From positions 1,018 through 31,968 of the forward strand of contig PCTT01000032.1 in assembly GCA_002771585.1 (NCBI GenBank): a stretch of DNA of 30,951 nt, written 5' to 3'. The position numbers and the translations under genes are program-made. The notes below the pieces were generated by a model. The model was given only the letters and a program-made list of their open reading frames with translations. It searched no databases and was not told the DNA's origin. Shown piece by piece: positions 13,770 to 22,335 of the stretch (positions are counted from its first letter, which is position 1; each line of letters starts with the position of its first letter). Source of the stretch: Candidatus Campbellbacteria bacterium CG22_combo_CG10-13_8_21_14_all_36_13 (GTDB lineage Bacteria > Patescibacteriota > Minisyncoccia > Phycocordibacterales > PCTT01).

Positions 13770-15930
13770 GAAACTTTTAATTGTTGAGTCTCCCGCAAAA
13801 GCGAAGACTATTTCAAAATATTTAAATAATGAATACACAGTCCGAGCTAGCGTTGGGCATGTTCGTGATTTACCAAAAAGTAGTAAGAATGCGATAAATA
13901 TAGAAAAAGGATTTAAACCTAATTATGAAGTTAGTCCCGGAAAAGAAAAAATAATAAAAGAACTGAAAGGTCTAGCAAAGGAAGCGGAGGAGATTGTTTT
14001 GGCTTCAGACCCAGATAGAGAAGGTGAAGCGATAGCGTGGCATTTAGTGGAAGCACTCAAATTGAATGGCGACAAAAGAACAAAAAGGATCACTTTCAAT
14101 GAGATTACCAAGGAGGCTGTTTCTGAGGCGATGAAACACCCAAGAGCAATTGATGATAATCTGCGAAAAGCACAAGAAGCCAGAAGGGTGCTTGATAGGC
14201 TTGTTGGCTACGACCTTTCTGGTCTTATTTGGAAAAAAGTTCGTTACGGTCTTTCTGCTGGAAGGGTACAGTCTCCAGCTTTGCGAATAATAATGGAAAG
14301 AGAGCGTGAGATCAGGGCTTTTGTTCCTGAAAAGTTTTGGGTAATTACAATGAATGTGGGTCATAATAAAGACAACCTTTTACTTTTGTGTGATGAGGAG
14401 CCCAGAGACGAGGAAAGAGCAAAATATATATTGGAATATTCTCCAGAATCCAAGTGGAGTGTCGCAGATGTGGTAGAAAAAGAAGTAGCAAGAAATCCAT
14501 ATCCACCATTTAAAACATCTACACTACAACAGGCGGCTAGCACAAGACTTGGTTTTTCTCCATCAAGGACTATGGGAGTTGCCCAGAAGCTTTATGAGGC
14601 GGGACACATTACATATATGAGAACAGATAGTACAAACCTAAGTGCACAGGCGCAGTCCGCTATAGTGGCTCTTGTAGAAAAAAAATATGGTAAGGAGTAT
14701 GTGCGAGCGACAAATTACAAAACAAACTCAAAGGGCGCACAAGAAGCTCATGAGGCAATAAGACCAAGCTCGGTAGATGTGGAGTTTGCTGGTAGCACAG
14801 AAGAACAAAAGAGATTATATAGTCTTATTAGAACACGAGCATTAACTAGTCAGATGACACCAGCCAAACTACTTCGTACAAAAATTATTGCTGGTGCAGA
14901 CAACGAAACTCTTCCTACTTTTTATGTAAACGGTTCTCAAACAGTTTTTGCTGGTTGGCTTATTGCGGATCCAAAAGCAAGAAGTGAAGATGTGGAACTG
15001 CCGTCTGTGAAGGTTGGGGATTCTTTAAAATACATAAACATAGAATCTGATGGTAGGGAAACACAGCCACCATCTCGTTATAGCGAAGCTGGTCTTATTA
15101 AAGAGCTTGAAAAAAGAGGCATAGGACGTCCATCTACATATGCAAGTATTATGAGAACTCTTGCAACAAGAGGATATGTAGAAAAAGAGGGTCGCACATT
15201 AAAACCAACTGATACTGGTGATGTCGTGAGTTCATTTTTAGAAAAGAATTTTGCAAACTATATAAGTGACAATTTTACTGCAGAAATGGAGGATGAGTTA
15301 GATGAAATTGCTTCTGGTGAAAGAGAGTATGAGAAAACCTTGGGCGACTTTTATAAACCCTTCCATAAAGAAGTTAAATCGAAAGATGATATACCAAAGC
15401 TTACAAATCTAGGAGAAGCAGATTCAAAATATAAGTGTCCCAAATGTGATTCTTCTATGGTTATCAAGCTTGGTAGAGGGGGGAAGTTTTTGAGTTGTGA
15501 TAAATTTCCAAAATGTGATGGGGCTAGAACCATAGATGGAGAAGTAATAAAAGATGATGAGCCAATAGGTGTAGACTCGGAAACAGGAGAAGACATATAT
15601 CTTTTGACAGGTAGGTTTGGTCCTTATGTTCAGGTTGGTAAAAAAACAAAAGAAAATCCAAAACCAAAAAGAGCGAGTCTTGGAAAAGGTGCTGATATCT
15701 CGAGCATTACAATTAAAGATGCGTTACAATATTTAAGTCTACCTAGAGTGCTTGGAAATCATCCAGAAACAGGAGAGCCAATAACCGCGAGTAAAGGAAG
15801 GTTTGGGCCATATATAGTTCACCAAGGAGATTTTCGTTCGCTGAAGACAGATGATGTATATACAATCACGATTGATCGCGCACTTGAGATTCTAAAAGAA
15901 GAAAAAAAGAAGCGAACTAAGAAAAAATAA
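13768..15930 (+). CDS. topA: DNA topoisomerase I
   Basis: Relaxes negative supercoils (type IA). I start it at the ATG at 13768 (MKLLIVESPAKAKTI, the canonical N-terminus), giving 720 residues; an in-frame TTG at 13741 with GAGGG four bases before it would add nine residues and cannot be excluded. The Toprim domain carries the Glu of VESPAKA and the DPDREGE acidic triad; the catalytic tyrosine is Tyr283 in GHITYMRTDSTN. The tail has one four-cysteine zinc ribbon (CPKC...CDKFPKC) and two GRFGPY repeats. The start codon sits in an inverted repeat. rel follows one base after the stop codon. Confidence 0.97.
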   Translation: MKLLIVESPAKAKTISKYLNNEYTVRASVGHVRDLPKSSKNAINIEKGFKPNYEVSPGKEKIIKELKGLAKEAEEIVLASDPDREGEAIAWHLVEALKLNGDKRTKRITFNEITKEAVSEAMKHPRAIDDNLRKAQEARRVLDRLVGYDLSGLIWKKVRYGLSAGRVQSPALRIIMEREREIRAFVPEKFWVITMNVGHNKDNLLLLCDEEPRDEERAKYILEYSPESKWSVADVVEKEVARNPYPPFKTSTLQQAASTRLGFSPSRTMGVAQKLYEAGHITYMRTDSTNLSAQAQSAIVALVEKKYGKEYVRATNYKTNSKGAQEAHEAIRPSSVDVEFAGSTEEQKRLYSLIRTRALTSQMTPAKLLRTKIIAGADNETLPTFYVNGSQTVFAGWLIADPKARSEDVELPSVKVGDSLKYINIESDGRETQPPSRYSEAGLIKELEKRGIGRPSTYASIMRTLATRGYVEKEGRTLKPTDTGDVVSSFLEKNFANYISDNFTAEMEDELDEIASGEREYEKTLGDFYKPFHKEVKSKDDIPKLTNLGEADSKYKCPKCDSSMVIKLGRGGKFLSCDKFPKCDGARTIDGEVIKDDEPIGVDSETGEDIYLLTGRFGPYVQVGKKTKENPKPKRASLGKGADISSITIKDALQYLSLPRVLGNHPETGEPITASKGRFGPYIVHQGDFRSLKTDDVYTITIDRALEILKEEKKKRTKKK

Positions 15931-15931
15931 T

Positions 15932-17428
15932 ATGACACAATCACCCGAAGATCTGATAAAAAAAATAGAAGGTATTTCAAAGAAAGATGCAGATCTAATA
16001 AGGGAGGCGTACGGATTTGCAGAGAGTATACATGGAAATACAAAAAGGTATTCTGGTGAACCATATTTTAATCACGTATTTGAGACAGCAAAAACAATTA
16101 CTGAGTTTGGTATGTCGCCAGACACAGTTATTGCTGGTCTTCTTCACGATTCAATAGAAGATGAAGGCGTTAGTGAGGAAGAGATAGAACGACGTTTTGG
16201 CAAAGACGTTTTGTTTCTTGTGGATGGTGTTACGAAACTTGGTAAGGTTCGTTTTCGTGGTGCCGAAAGGCACGTTGGTAGCTTGCAAAAATTGTTTCTT
16301 GCTACCACAAAAGATATAAGGGTTTTAATAATTAAATTAGCAGACCGTCTTCACAACATGAAGACATTGAAATATGTTCCTGATGGTAAAAGGGTAAGAA
16401 TAGCAAAAGAAACAATGGAAGTTTATGCACCGATCGCTCATAGACTCGGTATGGGTAAGCTTACCGGCGAGCTTCAGGACTTGGCTTTTCCTTATATATA
16501 TCCAGAAGATTATGAAAAAGTAAAAAAATTAGCAGAACCAAAAAGAGCTGAGAAAAATAGGAGTCTTTCAAAGATGCATAAAATTCTTTCTAAAGAATTA
16601 AAAAAAGAAAGAATCCATAATGTTCAGACTGATTATCGTCTAAAGCATCTTTATAGTATTTATGAAAAACTAAAAAGAAAAGATTTTGATATAGACAGGG
16701 TTTATGACATATCTGCACTTCGCGTATTGGTACCTACTGTTAGTGATTGTTATAAGGTGCTCGGCATAGTTCACAGTATTTGGCGCCCACTTCCCGGCAG
16801 GATTAAAGACTATATTGCGTTCCCGAAACCAAACGGATATCAAAGCATACATACAACAATTTTTACCGGTGAAGGTGAGATAGCTGAAATACAAATTCGT
16901 ACATACAAAATGCATGAAGAGGCAGAGTTTGGTATTGCTTCTCACGTATCTTATAAACACAATAGAAGTGATATTTCAAAAATAAAATTACCATGGTTTG
17001 GCGACAAAGCACCAACCAAGAAAAAAGAAATGCCTTCAGAAGAAATACCAGAATGGGTGCGTGAAATAGCTTCTTCTGAAGATGAAATGCCAGAAATTGA
17101 AGAATTTTATTCAAATCTAAAATTTGATTTTTTTAGAGATAGAATATTTGTATTCACACCTCTTGGTGATGTCGTTGATTTGCCTGTAGATTCAAGCCCA
17201 ATAGATTTTGCATATAGAATTCACACCGATGTCGGAAATCATGTTTTTGGTGTAAAAGTAAACGGTAAGATGGTTTCTCTTGATGAAAAATTAAACAATG
17301 GCGACATTGTTGAGGTTATAACAAAAGAAAAAAGTTCGCCTTCTAGGAAATGGCTAGAATATGCCCATACTGCATTTGCAAAAAGGCACATAAAAAACTA
17401 TATACAAAAAAATAGAAAAAGAGATTAG
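15932..17428 (+). CDS. RelA/SpoT-type (p)ppGpp synthetase/hydrolase, short form
   Basis: Makes and degrades the stringent-response alarmone. The HD hydrolase domain (about 25-180) keeps its metal and catalytic set: YFNHVFETA, LLHDSIED and ADRLHNMKT. The synthetase domain (about 215-340) keeps ISALRVLVP, RIKDYIAFPKPNGYQSIHT and EIQIRTYKMHEEAEFG. So both activities look intact. A TGS domain follows (about 402-465, FVFTPLGDVVDLP...ITKEK). The protein stops at 498 residues, whereas long Rel proteins of over 700 also carry helical, zinc-finger and ACT regions, so ribosome sensing must differ. It is one base downstream of topA and converges on parB. Confidence 0.93.
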   Translation: MTQSPEDLIKKIEGISKKDADLIREAYGFAESIHGNTKRYSGEPYFNHVFETAKTITEFGMSPDTVIAGLLHDSIEDEGVSEEEIERRFGKDVLFLVDGVTKLGKVRFRGAERHVGSLQKLFLATTKDIRVLIIKLADRLHNMKTLKYVPDGKRVRIAKETMEVYAPIAHRLGMGKLTGELQDLAFPYIYPEDYEKVKKLAEPKRAEKNRSLSKMHKILSKELKKERIHNVQTDYRLKHLYSIYEKLKRKDFDIDRVYDISALRVLVPTVSDCYKVLGIVHSIWRPLPGRIKDYIAFPKPNGYQSIHTTIFTGEGEIAEIQIRTYKMHEEAEFGIASHVSYKHNRSDISKIKLPWFGDKAPTKKKEMPSEEIPEWVREIASSEDEMPEIEEFYSNLKFDFFRDRIFVFTPLGDVVDLPVDSSPIDFAYRIHTDVGNHVFGVKVNGKMVSLDEKLNNGDIVEVITKEKSSPSRKWLEYAHTAFAKRHIKNYIQKNRKRD

Positions 17429-17436
17429 TTGAAAAT

Positions 17437-18483
17437 CTATAAAGAGAAGGAGCTTATTGAATATAAGTCTTCATCCGGATCGTTTTTTTCCTCTGTTTTT
17501 ATTGGTGGTTCAGACATTGCATCTAGTGCATCCATGTCTGTTCTTTGTTCGGACAAAAAGAATAATTTGGGTCGCATATACGCAGCAGTAAGTTTGGATT
17601 TGTCGATACCGGAGTTATCAATATGATTGTTCAACATTTCTTCAGGATCTTTTTTCTGTTCACTATTTACTATATTTAAAATAGTTTCTAGATCGGAAGG
17701 AGAAAAGAAGTCTATTACTATTCTTCCACCTATTTCATTTTTTTCTATATGAACTCTTGTCCCGAGCGACTCAGCTAATTTTTCTTCCATTTCTATTATC
17801 GCCGGGTCAACTGTTCTTTCTTTCTTTCTTACTTTGTCATAGGCAATTCTTCTGGCAATATGCTCGGCCTCTCTTACCGTAAGTTTTTTATAAAGCATTT
17901 CTTTAAAAAGTGTCATTTGCTGTTCAGGTCTGTCTGTAAGCATGAGTATTGGTCTTGCATGACCTTCTCTGATTTGTCCTGCGACAATTGCATTTTGTAT
18001 CTCTTCCGGAAGAGTTAAAAGTCTTATTGTGTTAGAAACATACTCACGGCTTTTGCCAACTTTTTTTGCTATTTCAACATGTTTAAAGTTGAATTCATCT
18101 GAAAGTTGTTTAAACGCTCTTCCTCTATCAACCGGATTAAGGTCTTCTCTTTGTAGGTTTTCAATTATTGCAAGTTCAAGTTTTACCCTTGCATCTTGAT
18201 GTCCACTTCTAATTATTACAGGAACCAAAGAGAGTCCTGCGATTTGTGATGCGCGGTGTCTTCGTTCCCCAGCAATAAGTTCATAGTCTACAGAAATACC
18301 ACCATCATCTCTTACAATTTCGTTTCTTGTTACTACAAGAGGCTGAAGTACGCCATATTGTCTTATGGACTCTGCTAAATCGTTTAATCTGTCCTGATCA
18401 AACTCTCTTCTTGGTTGATATGGATTGGGTTTTATTTTTTCAACCTCAACCCAAAAAATTGCGTCATTGTGAAATTCGCTCAT
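17437..18483 (-). CDS. parB: ParB/Spo0J-family chromosome partition protein
   Basis: Binds centromere-like parS sites and, using CTP, spreads as a DNA clamp. The 348 residues show the ParB_N domain (PNPYQPRREFDQDRL to about 105) with the CTP-binding GERRHRAS (72-79) and ENLQREDLNP (108-117), then a KorB-type helix-turn-helix (about 134-155) and a dimerisation tail rich in acidic residues. There is no parA beside it and I found no canonical parS in the window, so partner and sites must be elsewhere. It converges on rel with eight bases between the stop codons. Upstream AT-rich sequence includes CATAAT about 11 bases before the ATG. Confidence 0.94.
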   Translation of the reverse strand: MSEFHNDAIFWVEVEKIKPNPYQPRREFDQDRLNDLAESIRQYGVLQPLVVTRNEIVRDDGGISVDYELIAGERRHRASQIAGLSLVPVIIRSGHQDARVKLELAIIENLQREDLNPVDRGRAFKQLSDEFNFKHVEIAKKVGKSREYVSNTIRLLTLPEEIQNAIVAGQIREGHARPILMLTDRPEQQMTLFKEMLYKKLTVREAEHIARRIAYDKVRKKERTVDPAIIEMEEKLAESLGTRVHIEKNEIGGRIVIDFFSPSDLETILNIVNSEQKKDPEEMLNNHIDNSGIDKSKLTAAYMRPKLFFLSEQRTDMDALDAMSEPPIKTEEKNDPDEDLYSISSFSL

Positions 18484-18557
18484 AATATTATCAAATTATG
18501 TATATATTCTAACATAAAGAACTAATATAATTCCATGAAAATTGTTGATTTGTGGGG

Positions 18558-18563
18558 TATAAT
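18558..18563 (+). promoter_or_regulatory. -10 element of tRNA-Leu
   Basis: A perfect TATAAT lies 21 bases before the mature 5' end of the tRNA, leaving a short leader for RNase P. No convincing -35 is seen. Confidence 0.55.
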
Positions 18564-18584
18564 TCTGTAATCTTCTTGTATATT

Positions 18585-18666
18585 GCCGGAGTGGTGGAAC
18601 TGGTATACACGCACGACTCAAAATCGTGTTCCGCAAGGATTGTGGGTTCGAGTCCCACCTCCGGCA
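18585..18666 (+). tRNA. tRNA-Leu, anticodon CAA
   Basis: Acceptor GCCGGAG/CTCCGGC, D arm with AACTGGTATA loop, anticodon arm CACGA-CTCAAAA-TCGTG with anticodon CAA, a long class II variable arm (TTCCGCAAGGAT region), T arm TGTGG-GTTCGAG-TCCCAC-type fold, discriminator A. CCA is not encoded. It reads UUG codons. The long variable arm and discriminator A agree with leucine identity. Confidence 0.93.
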
Positions 18667-18702
18667 CAAAATAAAAAACATGCAAAAACGAGTTTTTAAT
18701 TT

Positions 18703-18779
18703 ATTGTGACAATGTGAAAAGTTGAGCTTTCTACATTGACAACCGCTGAACACCTGGTGTCTAAGAAGTGTTCACGGTT
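18703..18779. terminator. Two hairpins between tRNA-Leu and murB
   Basis: The first is an imperfect stem pairing TGACAATGTGAAAAG with CTTTCTACATTGACA. The second pairs AACCG..GAACAC (18741-18753) with GTGTTC.CGGTT (18768-18779), with an alternative inner stem ACAC-CTG-GTGT. On the plus strand the second runs into TTGAATATTTTTATG. They probably mark transcript ends of the tRNA and/or murB, but neither has a clean T tract. Confidence 0.4.
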
Positions 18780-18815
18780 TGAATATTTTTATGTTTAGGT
18801 TTTATTATTTGTGTG

Positions 18816-19838
18816 CTATTCACAAATCACTGGCTCTCGAAGCAAATCCACCCCAAACATTTCTTTTATGGTTTCTTTGATTTCTTTTTCTGCTTTTTCT
18901 ATGTTGTCGAAAGATGCTTTTCTTTCAGGGTTGCACAAAATAAGAGCATGTTTTTCTGATATATAGATATCTCCAAAACTTTTACCTTTTAGCCCGGCTT
19001 TGTCTATTAGCCAGCCAGCAGAGATTTTAAATTTATTATCTTGCTGTTGGAATTCTTTTATATCAGGATACATTTCTTTTAATTTTTTTAATTCCACCTC
19101 ATTCACAATCGGATTTGCAAAGAATGAACCACAGTTTGGAACCTCTTTATAATCAAGCAACTTTGCTTTTCTTGTTGAAATGATCGCATCTCTGATTTCT
19201 TTCAATGTTGCAAATTCTATAGACCCGTTATCGAAATAATTTTGTATATCAGGATAATTTGGTATACTCGGCTCTTTTTTTGAAAGTATAAATCGGACTT
19301 TTGTTACTATGAATGCATCAGGATTTTTTTTGAATATACTATTTCTATATTCAAATTCACAATCTTTATTTTTCATCCAATGAAATTTTTCTTTTTCTTT
19401 ATCAAAAACTCTAACAGAATCTATAACATCTTTTACCTCTACTCCATAAGCACCAACATTTTGTATCGGGGTTGCTCCCACTGTTCCTGGTATAAATGAT
19501 AGAGCCTCAATTCCTGAATAATTATTTTTTATTGAATATTCAACAAAAGAATCCCAATTTTCTCCCGCACCCACTTCAATCAAAATAGAATTTTCGTCTT
19601 CTTGGATGGTTTCAATCTCTTTAATTTTATTTATTACAAAAAATACATTTTCTATATTTTCAGAAAAAATAGTATTTGTTCCGTCACCAATAATCCATGT
19701 TTTTAATTTATTTTCTTTTGCAAAAAAGACAATATCTAAAATTTCTTCTTCTGATTTCAAAAAAGTGGAATATTTTCCTACTCCTCCAATATACATTCCA
19801 GAGTGGTTTTTTAGGTTTATTTCTTGTTGGTATTTCAT
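18816..19838 (-). CDS. murB: UDP-N-acetylmuramate dehydrogenase
   Basis: FAD enzyme that reduces the MurA product to UDP-MurNAc, the second committed step of peptidoglycan synthesis. I start it at the Met at 19838 (MKYQQEINLKNHSGMYIGG), 340 residues; the frame is open 101 codons further, but that part overlaps murA antisense and is not conserved. Motifs: IIGDGTNTIFSE, LSFIPGTVGATPIQNVGAYGVEV (FAD and substrate binding), the catalytic serine in CGSFFANPIV, and AGWLIDKAGLKG; a C-terminal REPVICE supplies the late Glu. It starts 25 bases from the divergent murA start, placing both steps of one pathway under one regulatory spot. Confidence 0.95.
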   Translation of the reverse strand: MKYQQEINLKNHSGMYIGGVGKYSTFLKSEEEILDIVFFAKENKLKTWIIGDGTNTIFSENIENVFFVINKIKEIETIQEDENSILIEVGAGENWDSFVEYSIKNNYSGIEALSFIPGTVGATPIQNVGAYGVEVKDVIDSVRVFDKEKEKFHWMKNKDCEFEYRNSIFKKNPDAFIVTKVRFILSKKEPSIPNYPDIQNYFDNGSIEFATLKEIRDAIISTRKAKLLDYKEVPNCGSFFANPIVNEVELKKLKEMYPDIKEFQQQDNKFKISAGWLIDKAGLKGKSFGDIYISEKHALILCNPERKASFDNIEKAEKEIKETIKEMFGVDLLREPVICE

Positions 19839-19850
19839 ATTTAATGCATG

Positions 19851-19856
19851 TATAGT
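19851..19856 (+). promoter_or_regulatory. -10 element of murA
   Basis: TATAGT, seven bases before the murA ATG at 19864. On the minus strand the overlapping TATACT (19854-19859) could serve murB, so the two promoters share bases. Confidence 0.45.
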
Positions 19857-19863
19857 ATATACG

Positions 19864-21189
19864 ATGAAAAACATGAATGAAGCCCCAATAAACGATATAA
19901 AGATTAGTGGTGAAAACAAATTGCGTGGGCAGATAACAACCAATTCTTCAAAAAACGGCGCAACACACCTGCTTTGTGCCTCTCTTTTGAATAAAGGAAC
20001 AACAACACTTCGTGGTGTTCCAAGAATAGAAGAGGTCAATAGAATCATAGAAATATTTGAAAGTATCGGCGTCTCACTTGAGTGGATTGGTGATAGGGAT
20101 TTAAAAATAAAAACTCCAGAAAAATTTAATTTTGAAAACATAAATAGGGAAGCATCAAGCCAGGTCCGGTCATTTCTAATGGCGATGGGCTCACTTCCTC
20201 ACAGAACAAAAGAATTCAAAATTCCACATGCGGGAGGATGTAAAATGGGCAATCGTAGTATTACAGCGTTTAGACATTCTCTTACAGCACTTGGTTTATA
20301 TATTGAGACAAAGGAACATAATTATGTTATTAGTGGCAGTGATTTAAAGCCTTCAGATATTACTATGTATGAGGCAAGTGATACAGCAACAACCGCAACA
20401 CTTCTCTTGGCCTCTTGTATAAAAGGTGAGACCACAATACGCTTTGCTCCACCAAACTATCAGGTGCAGGATGTTTGTTTTTTTCTAGAAAAATGCGGTG
20501 TGAAAATTGATGGTGTTGGTAACACAACAATGACTATACATGGTATTGATGAAATAGATCTTGATATTGAACACTGGGTGAGTGAGGATCCGATAGAATC
20601 CATGATGTTTCTATCGGCAGGCGCTGTCACTAAATCAGAATTACTTATAGAAAGATGTCCAATTGATTTTTTAAGACTTGAGCTTTTGAAATTGAATTTA
20701 ATGGGTTTGAAAACAGAAATAAGCAAAGAATATTTTTCATATAACGAAAGAACCAAACTTGTTGATATAAAAGTTTTTCCATCTGATCTTGTGGCACCAC
20801 ATGACAAAATACACTCTCTTCCATATCCTGGAATAAATACTGACAACCTACCATTTTTTGTTCCCATTGCTACACAGGCCGAAGGCACAACAATGATACA
20901 TGATTGGATGTGGGAAAATCGCGCAATATATTTCACTGAATTAAACAGACTTGGTGCCAATATAACACTTATGGATCCACACCGTGTTTTGATACAAGGA
21001 CCAACGCCACTTCGTGGCGCACGTATTGTGTGTCCGCCGGCACTTCGGCCATCAATGATAATTCTTGTTTCAATGCTTGCTGCAAAAGGAGAGTCTGTTC
21101 TTCATAGTGTGTATTCAATAAATAGGGGATATGAAAATATTTTTGAACGTCTAAATTCTATTGGCGCAAATATTTCTATTTTGGAATAA
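19864..21189 (+). CDS. murA: UDP-N-acetylglucosamine 1-carboxyvinyltransferase
   Basis: Transfers enolpyruvate from PEP to UDP-GlcNAc, the first committed step of peptidoglycan synthesis. From the ATG at 19864 the protein has 441 residues, a standard size. The conserved pair is Lys30-Asn31 (SKNG). Cys126 in AGGCKMGNR is the fosfomycin-sensitive catalytic cysteine, with Arg131 after it. Asp327 in NTDNLPFF is the general base, and Arg395 in ALRPSM is retained. A start at 19873 (nine bases on) is possible. The stop codon shares one base with the miaA start, so the two are co-translated. It is divergent from murB. Confidence 0.96.
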   Translation: MKNMNEAPINDIKISGENKLRGQITTNSSKNGATHLLCASLLNKGTTTLRGVPRIEEVNRIIEIFESIGVSLEWIGDRDLKIKTPEKFNFENINREASSQVRSFLMAMGSLPHRTKEFKIPHAGGCKMGNRSITAFRHSLTALGLYIETKEHNYVISGSDLKPSDITMYEASDTATTATLLLASCIKGETTIRFAPPNYQVQDVCFFLEKCGVKIDGVGNTTMTIHGIDEIDLDIEHWVSEDPIESMMFLSAGAVTKSELLIERCPIDFLRLELLKLNLMGLKTEISKEYFSYNERTKLVDIKVFPSDLVAPHDKIHSLPYPGINTDNLPFFVPIATQAEGTTMIHDWMWENRAIYFTELNRLGANITLMDPHRVLIQGPTPLRGARIVCPPALRPSMIILVSMLAAKGESVLHSVYSINRGYENIFERLNSIGANISILE

Positions 21190-22082
21190 TGTCTAGTAAA
21201 CCCAAAGTAATTGTAATAGTTGGACCTACTGCATCTGGAAAAAGTGATCTAGGCGTAGAAATAGCACTTCTAAATAATGGCGAGATTGTTTCTGCTGATT
21301 CAAGACAGGTTTATGCCGGTCTTGATATTGGCTCTGGAAAAATTACAGAAGAAGAAATGAGGGGTGTGACACACCACATGCTAGACATGGCTGATCCGAT
21401 GGACAAATACAGCGTATCTGATTTTAAATTTGAAGCGGAACTTGTTCTTAGAGATATTCTAAAAAGAGAGAAGTTGCCCATTGTTGTTGGTGGCACTTTT
21501 TATTATATCGATGCGCTTGTATATGGGATAGATTTTCCAGAAGTTCCACCTAATGAATCTTTGAGAAAAGAGATTGAAGAAAAAAGTCTAGAAGAGTTGT
21601 TGGGGATTTTAGACACAAAGGATCCTTCCAGGGGCGAGAGTGTTGACAGAAAAAACAAGAGGAGAGTGATAAGAGCTCTTGAAATTATAGATGTTTTGGG
21701 GGTCGTACCGCCAAATACGAAAGAATCTAATTATGATGTTCTTTGGATCGGTATTGATACTGATGATAGTTTGCGTGATAGGATAAAAAAAAGATTGTAT
21801 AGCAGAATGAAAGATGGAATGATTGCAGAGGTGAAAAATCTGCTTTTAAGTGGTGTAACAAATCAAAGATTAGAAGAGTTTGGGCTTGAGTATAGGTATA
21901 TCGCTAGGTTTTTGAAAGGAGATATTACAAAAGATAAAATGGAGAATGAAATTATAAACAAAAGTTGGCAGTATTCTAGAAGACAACTAACGTGGCTTCG
22001 AGGAAATAAAAATATAAATTGGTTTAAGTTAGAAGAAAAAAATAAAATTTTTCAATTGATTGATCAATTTTTGAAAAGCTAA
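21189..22082 (+). CDS. miaA: tRNA dimethylallyltransferase
   Basis: Adds an isopentenyl group to A37 of tRNAs that read UNN codons; the tRNA-Leu(CAA) in this window, with A37, is a likely substrate. The 297 residues include the P-loop GPTASGKSDLG, the substrate block DSRQVYAGLDIGSGK, VGGTFYYIDALVYG, RKNKRRVIRALEI and the C-terminal QYSRRQLTWLRGN. Length is normal. It overlaps the murA stop by one base. Its last 59 bases are overlapped antisense by the frame of the small TonB-like gene. Confidence 0.96.
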   Translation: MSSKPKVIVIVGPTASGKSDLGVEIALLNNGEIVSADSRQVYAGLDIGSGKITEEEMRGVTHHMLDMADPMDKYSVSDFKFEAELVLRDILKREKLPIVVGGTFYYIDALVYGIDFPEVPPNESLRKEIEEKSLEELLGILDTKDPSRGESVDRKNKRRVIRALEIIDVLGVVPPNTKESNYDVLWIGIDTDDSLRDRIKKRLYSRMKDGMIAEVKNLLLSGVTNQRLEEFGLEYRYIARFLKGDITKDKMENEIINKSWQYSRRQLTWLRGNKNINWFKLEEKNKIFQLIDQFLKS

Positions 22083-22335
22083 GGTTAAGACATCTTTTTA
22101 TTAAAATAATTATTTTAATAAAAGGACATTCGCCCAAGGAAAAGCGGGGGTCGTTGTGACGACCCCCGCCGTATTGATTACCGAAGTCTGGCATGTTGAC
22201 TTCAAAATCACTGTTGCTGTTGAAGTCTGCCCTGAAAGCTACGATGAGAATAGCGATGGCCGCGATAAGACCAACCTCTACAAACAGCGGGTAGCGAACA
22301 CGGAGGTCCGCTTTTTCGTTTTTGTGAACATGCAT
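22024..22335 (-). CDS. Small single-helix protein resembling a TonB N-terminus
   Basis: The start is unusually clear: GGAGGT (22341-22346) five bases before the ATG at 22335. The protein begins with a charged NEKADLRVRYPLF stretch followed by one membrane helix (about 18-34) and an Asn/Asp/Gly-rich tail, matching the N-terminal anchor of TonB-type energy transducers, as I know them from Bacteroidetes-like sequences. There is no TonB C-terminal domain. The first 65 codons are markedly GC-richer than the neighbours. A GC hairpin with a T run sits inside the frame near codons 56-64, and the frame then runs through AT-rich DNA antisense to miaA to end at 22024. The functional product may end near the hairpin. 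Function unknown. Confidence 0.65.
   Translation of the reverse strand: MHVHKNEKADLRVRYPLFVEVGLIAAIAILIVAFRADFNSNSDFEVNMPDFGNQYGGGRHNDPRFSLGECPFIKIIILIKRCLNLSFSKIDQSIEKFYFFLLT
22096..22123. terminator. AT-only 28-base palindrome after miaA
   Basis: Arms of 14 bases (22096-22109, 22110-22123) are perfectly complementary and consist only of A and T, starting 13 bases after the miaA stop codon. The stem could slow polymerase or stabilise 3' ends, but it lacks GC pairs, so termination is only possible. Confidence 0.45.
22144..22169 (-). terminator. Strong GC hairpin with T run, inside the TonB-like frame
   Basis: GCGGGGGTCGT and ACGACCCCCGC form a perfect 11-bp stem with a four-base loop; on the minus strand TTTTCCTT follows. 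It looks like an intrinsic terminator although it is upstream of the frame's stop codon. Confidence 0.7.

Noticed and set aside
17437..18580. Search for parS near parB
   Set aside because: No sequence close to the canonical 16-bp palindrome TGTTTCACGTGAAACA was found here or elsewhere in the window by eye.
18496..18753. Minus-strand ORF of 85 codons across tRNA-Leu
   Set aside because: It is the familiar antisense reading of a tRNA gene (motif like WDSNPQ...IPVPPL) and has no independent coding support.
19606..19863. N-terminal extension of the murA frame
   Set aside because: Antisense to murB and not part of the MurA fold; the family start matches 19864.
19839..20141. N-terminal extension of the murB frame
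   Set aside because: The extra 101 codons are antisense to the conserved murA sequence and lack resemblance to MurB; the Met at 19838 fits the family.
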